Shown piece after piece: positions 6,239 through 6,707 of a DNA stretch of 6,707 bases. Source of the DNA: Flavobacteriales bacterium. Its GTDB lineage: Bacteria; Bacteroidota; Bacteroidia; Flavobacteriales; BACL11. The notes beneath the pieces are model-generated. The model saw nothing but the letters and a program-made list of their open reading frames with translations. It was not told the DNA's origin and made no database searches. The stretch is from the NCBI GenBank assembly GCA_002728175.1, contig PBVH01000009.1, positions 25,628 through 32,334 of the forward strand. Reading direction: 5' to 3'. The position numbers were made by a program, and so were the translations under genes. Every line of letters starts with the position of its first letter. Within the stretch, counting starts at the first letter, position 1.

Positions 6239-6707
6239 TTGAAAAGATTAATTGATATTATACTATCTTTTTTTGGGATTATTATTTTTAGTCCTGTTTT
6301 TATCGTTATTGCGATTATAATAAAAGTAACCTCTGATGGCTCTATTTTTTTTGTCCAAAAGAGGGTTGGACAACATGCCAAGATTTTTAAAATGTTCAAG
6401 TTTAGAACAATGCTTAACAATTCAGATCCTAATACAGTCTCAGTACTTGGAGATGAAAGAATTACTCCGTTTGGAGCTATTTTAAGGAAATACAAACTTG
6501 ATGAGTTACCAGAGTTAATTAATGTTTTACTAGGTGATATGAGCTTTGTTGGTCCTCGACCTGATGTGCCTGGTTATGCTGATTTACTAACTGGTGATGA
6601 TAGAAATATTTTAAAATTACGACCTGGAATAACTGGCCCAGCGAGTATAAAATATTCAAATGAAGAAGAGATTTTGTCAAAAAAAGAAAATCCGATAGAG
6701 TACAATA
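6239..6707 (+). CDS. Polyprenyl-phosphate sugar-1-phosphate transferase (PglC/WcaJ type), 3' end outside window, TTG start
   Basis: This monotopic membrane enzyme starts repeat-unit synthesis by moving a sugar 1-phosphate from a UDP-sugar to undecaprenyl phosphate. The frame read from TTG at 6239 gives 156 codons before the window ends. In order: a membrane-inserted helix (4-29) with the Ser-Pro break of the re-entrant helix (S18-P19); FFVQKRVG (37-44); KMFKFRTM (51-58); LGDERITPFGAILRK (70-84); the LDELPELIN segment with the catalytic Asp-Glu pair (D88-E89); GDMSFVGPRPDVPGYADLL (99-117); and RPGITGPA (128-135). Starting directly at the re-entrant helix makes it a small PglC-like form (about 200 residues), so perhaps 40-50 residues are cut off. 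The start must be TTG: the same frame is closed by the TAA at 6230-6232, only TTT and ATA lie between, and the first in-frame ATG (6389) would remove the membrane helix. The MKRLIDI opening matches the family's usual N-terminus. The sugar is not predictable. Confidence 0.93.
   Translation, partial: MKRLIDIILSFFGIIIFSPVFIVIAIIIKVTSDGSIFFVQKRVGQHAKIFKMFKFRTMLNNSDPNTVSVLGDERITPFGAILRKYKLDELPELINVLLGDMSFVGPRPDVPGYADLLTGDDRNILKLRPGITGPASIKYSNEEEILSKKENPIEYN

Noticed and set aside
6229..6495. Minus-strand open frame of 88 codons over the sugar transferase 5' region
   Set aside because: The opposite strand encodes the well-conserved sugar transferase in the same interval; the antisense frame appears only because the real gene starts with TTG and is cut by the window.

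Overview
This is a strongly AT-rich segment of a bacterial surface-polysaccharide (capsule, O-antigen or exopolysaccharide) gene cluster. All nine genes are on the + strand and packed head to tail. Neighbouring genes either overlap by 1 or 4 bases or are separated by 1 to 8 bases, so the window reads as the middle of one long operon. There is no intergenic space for an internal promoter or terminator, and no RNA gene, mobile element or CRISPR array is visible. The first gene (UDP-glucose 6-dehydrogenase) and the last (initiating sugar-phosphate transferase) are cut by the window edges.

Layout: UDP-glucose dehydrogenase 3' part (2-580); MurJ/MVF-type flippase, the probable Wzx (583-1863); EpsG-like membrane protein, the probable Wzy polymerase (1863-2870); HIT histidine-triad protein (2873-3298); GT2 glycosyltransferase (3300-4127); TagD-like cytidylyltransferase (4124-4576); LicD-family phosphotransferase (4581-5411); GNAT/FemAB-like acyltransferase (5420-6232); PglC/WcaJ-type polyprenyl-phosphate sugar-1-phosphate transferase from a TTG start (6239 to window end).

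How they fit together (inference from families and context): the terminal transferase loads the first sugar phosphate onto undecaprenyl phosphate. The GT2 enzyme, and others presumably encoded outside the window, extend the repeat unit, possibly using UDP-glucuronate made through the dehydrogenase. The cytidylyltransferase makes a CDP-alcohol (CDP-glycerol is the leading guess) and the LicD protein moves the phospho-alcohol onto the glycan. The GNAT protein may acylate an amino sugar. The MurJ-like flippase exports the unit and the EpsG-like protein polymerises it. The predicted product is an acidic, phospho-alcohol-decorated heteropolysaccharide. The HIT protein is the least explained member.

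Organism: it cannot be fixed from this window. Very low GC, almost no recognisable Shine-Dalgarno sequences at the gene starts, and a sugar transferase of the 'RPDVPGYADLL...RPGITGPA' type would suit a low-GC Bacteroidota. Other AT-rich Gram-negatives (for example Campylobacterota or marine Proteobacteria) are not excluded.
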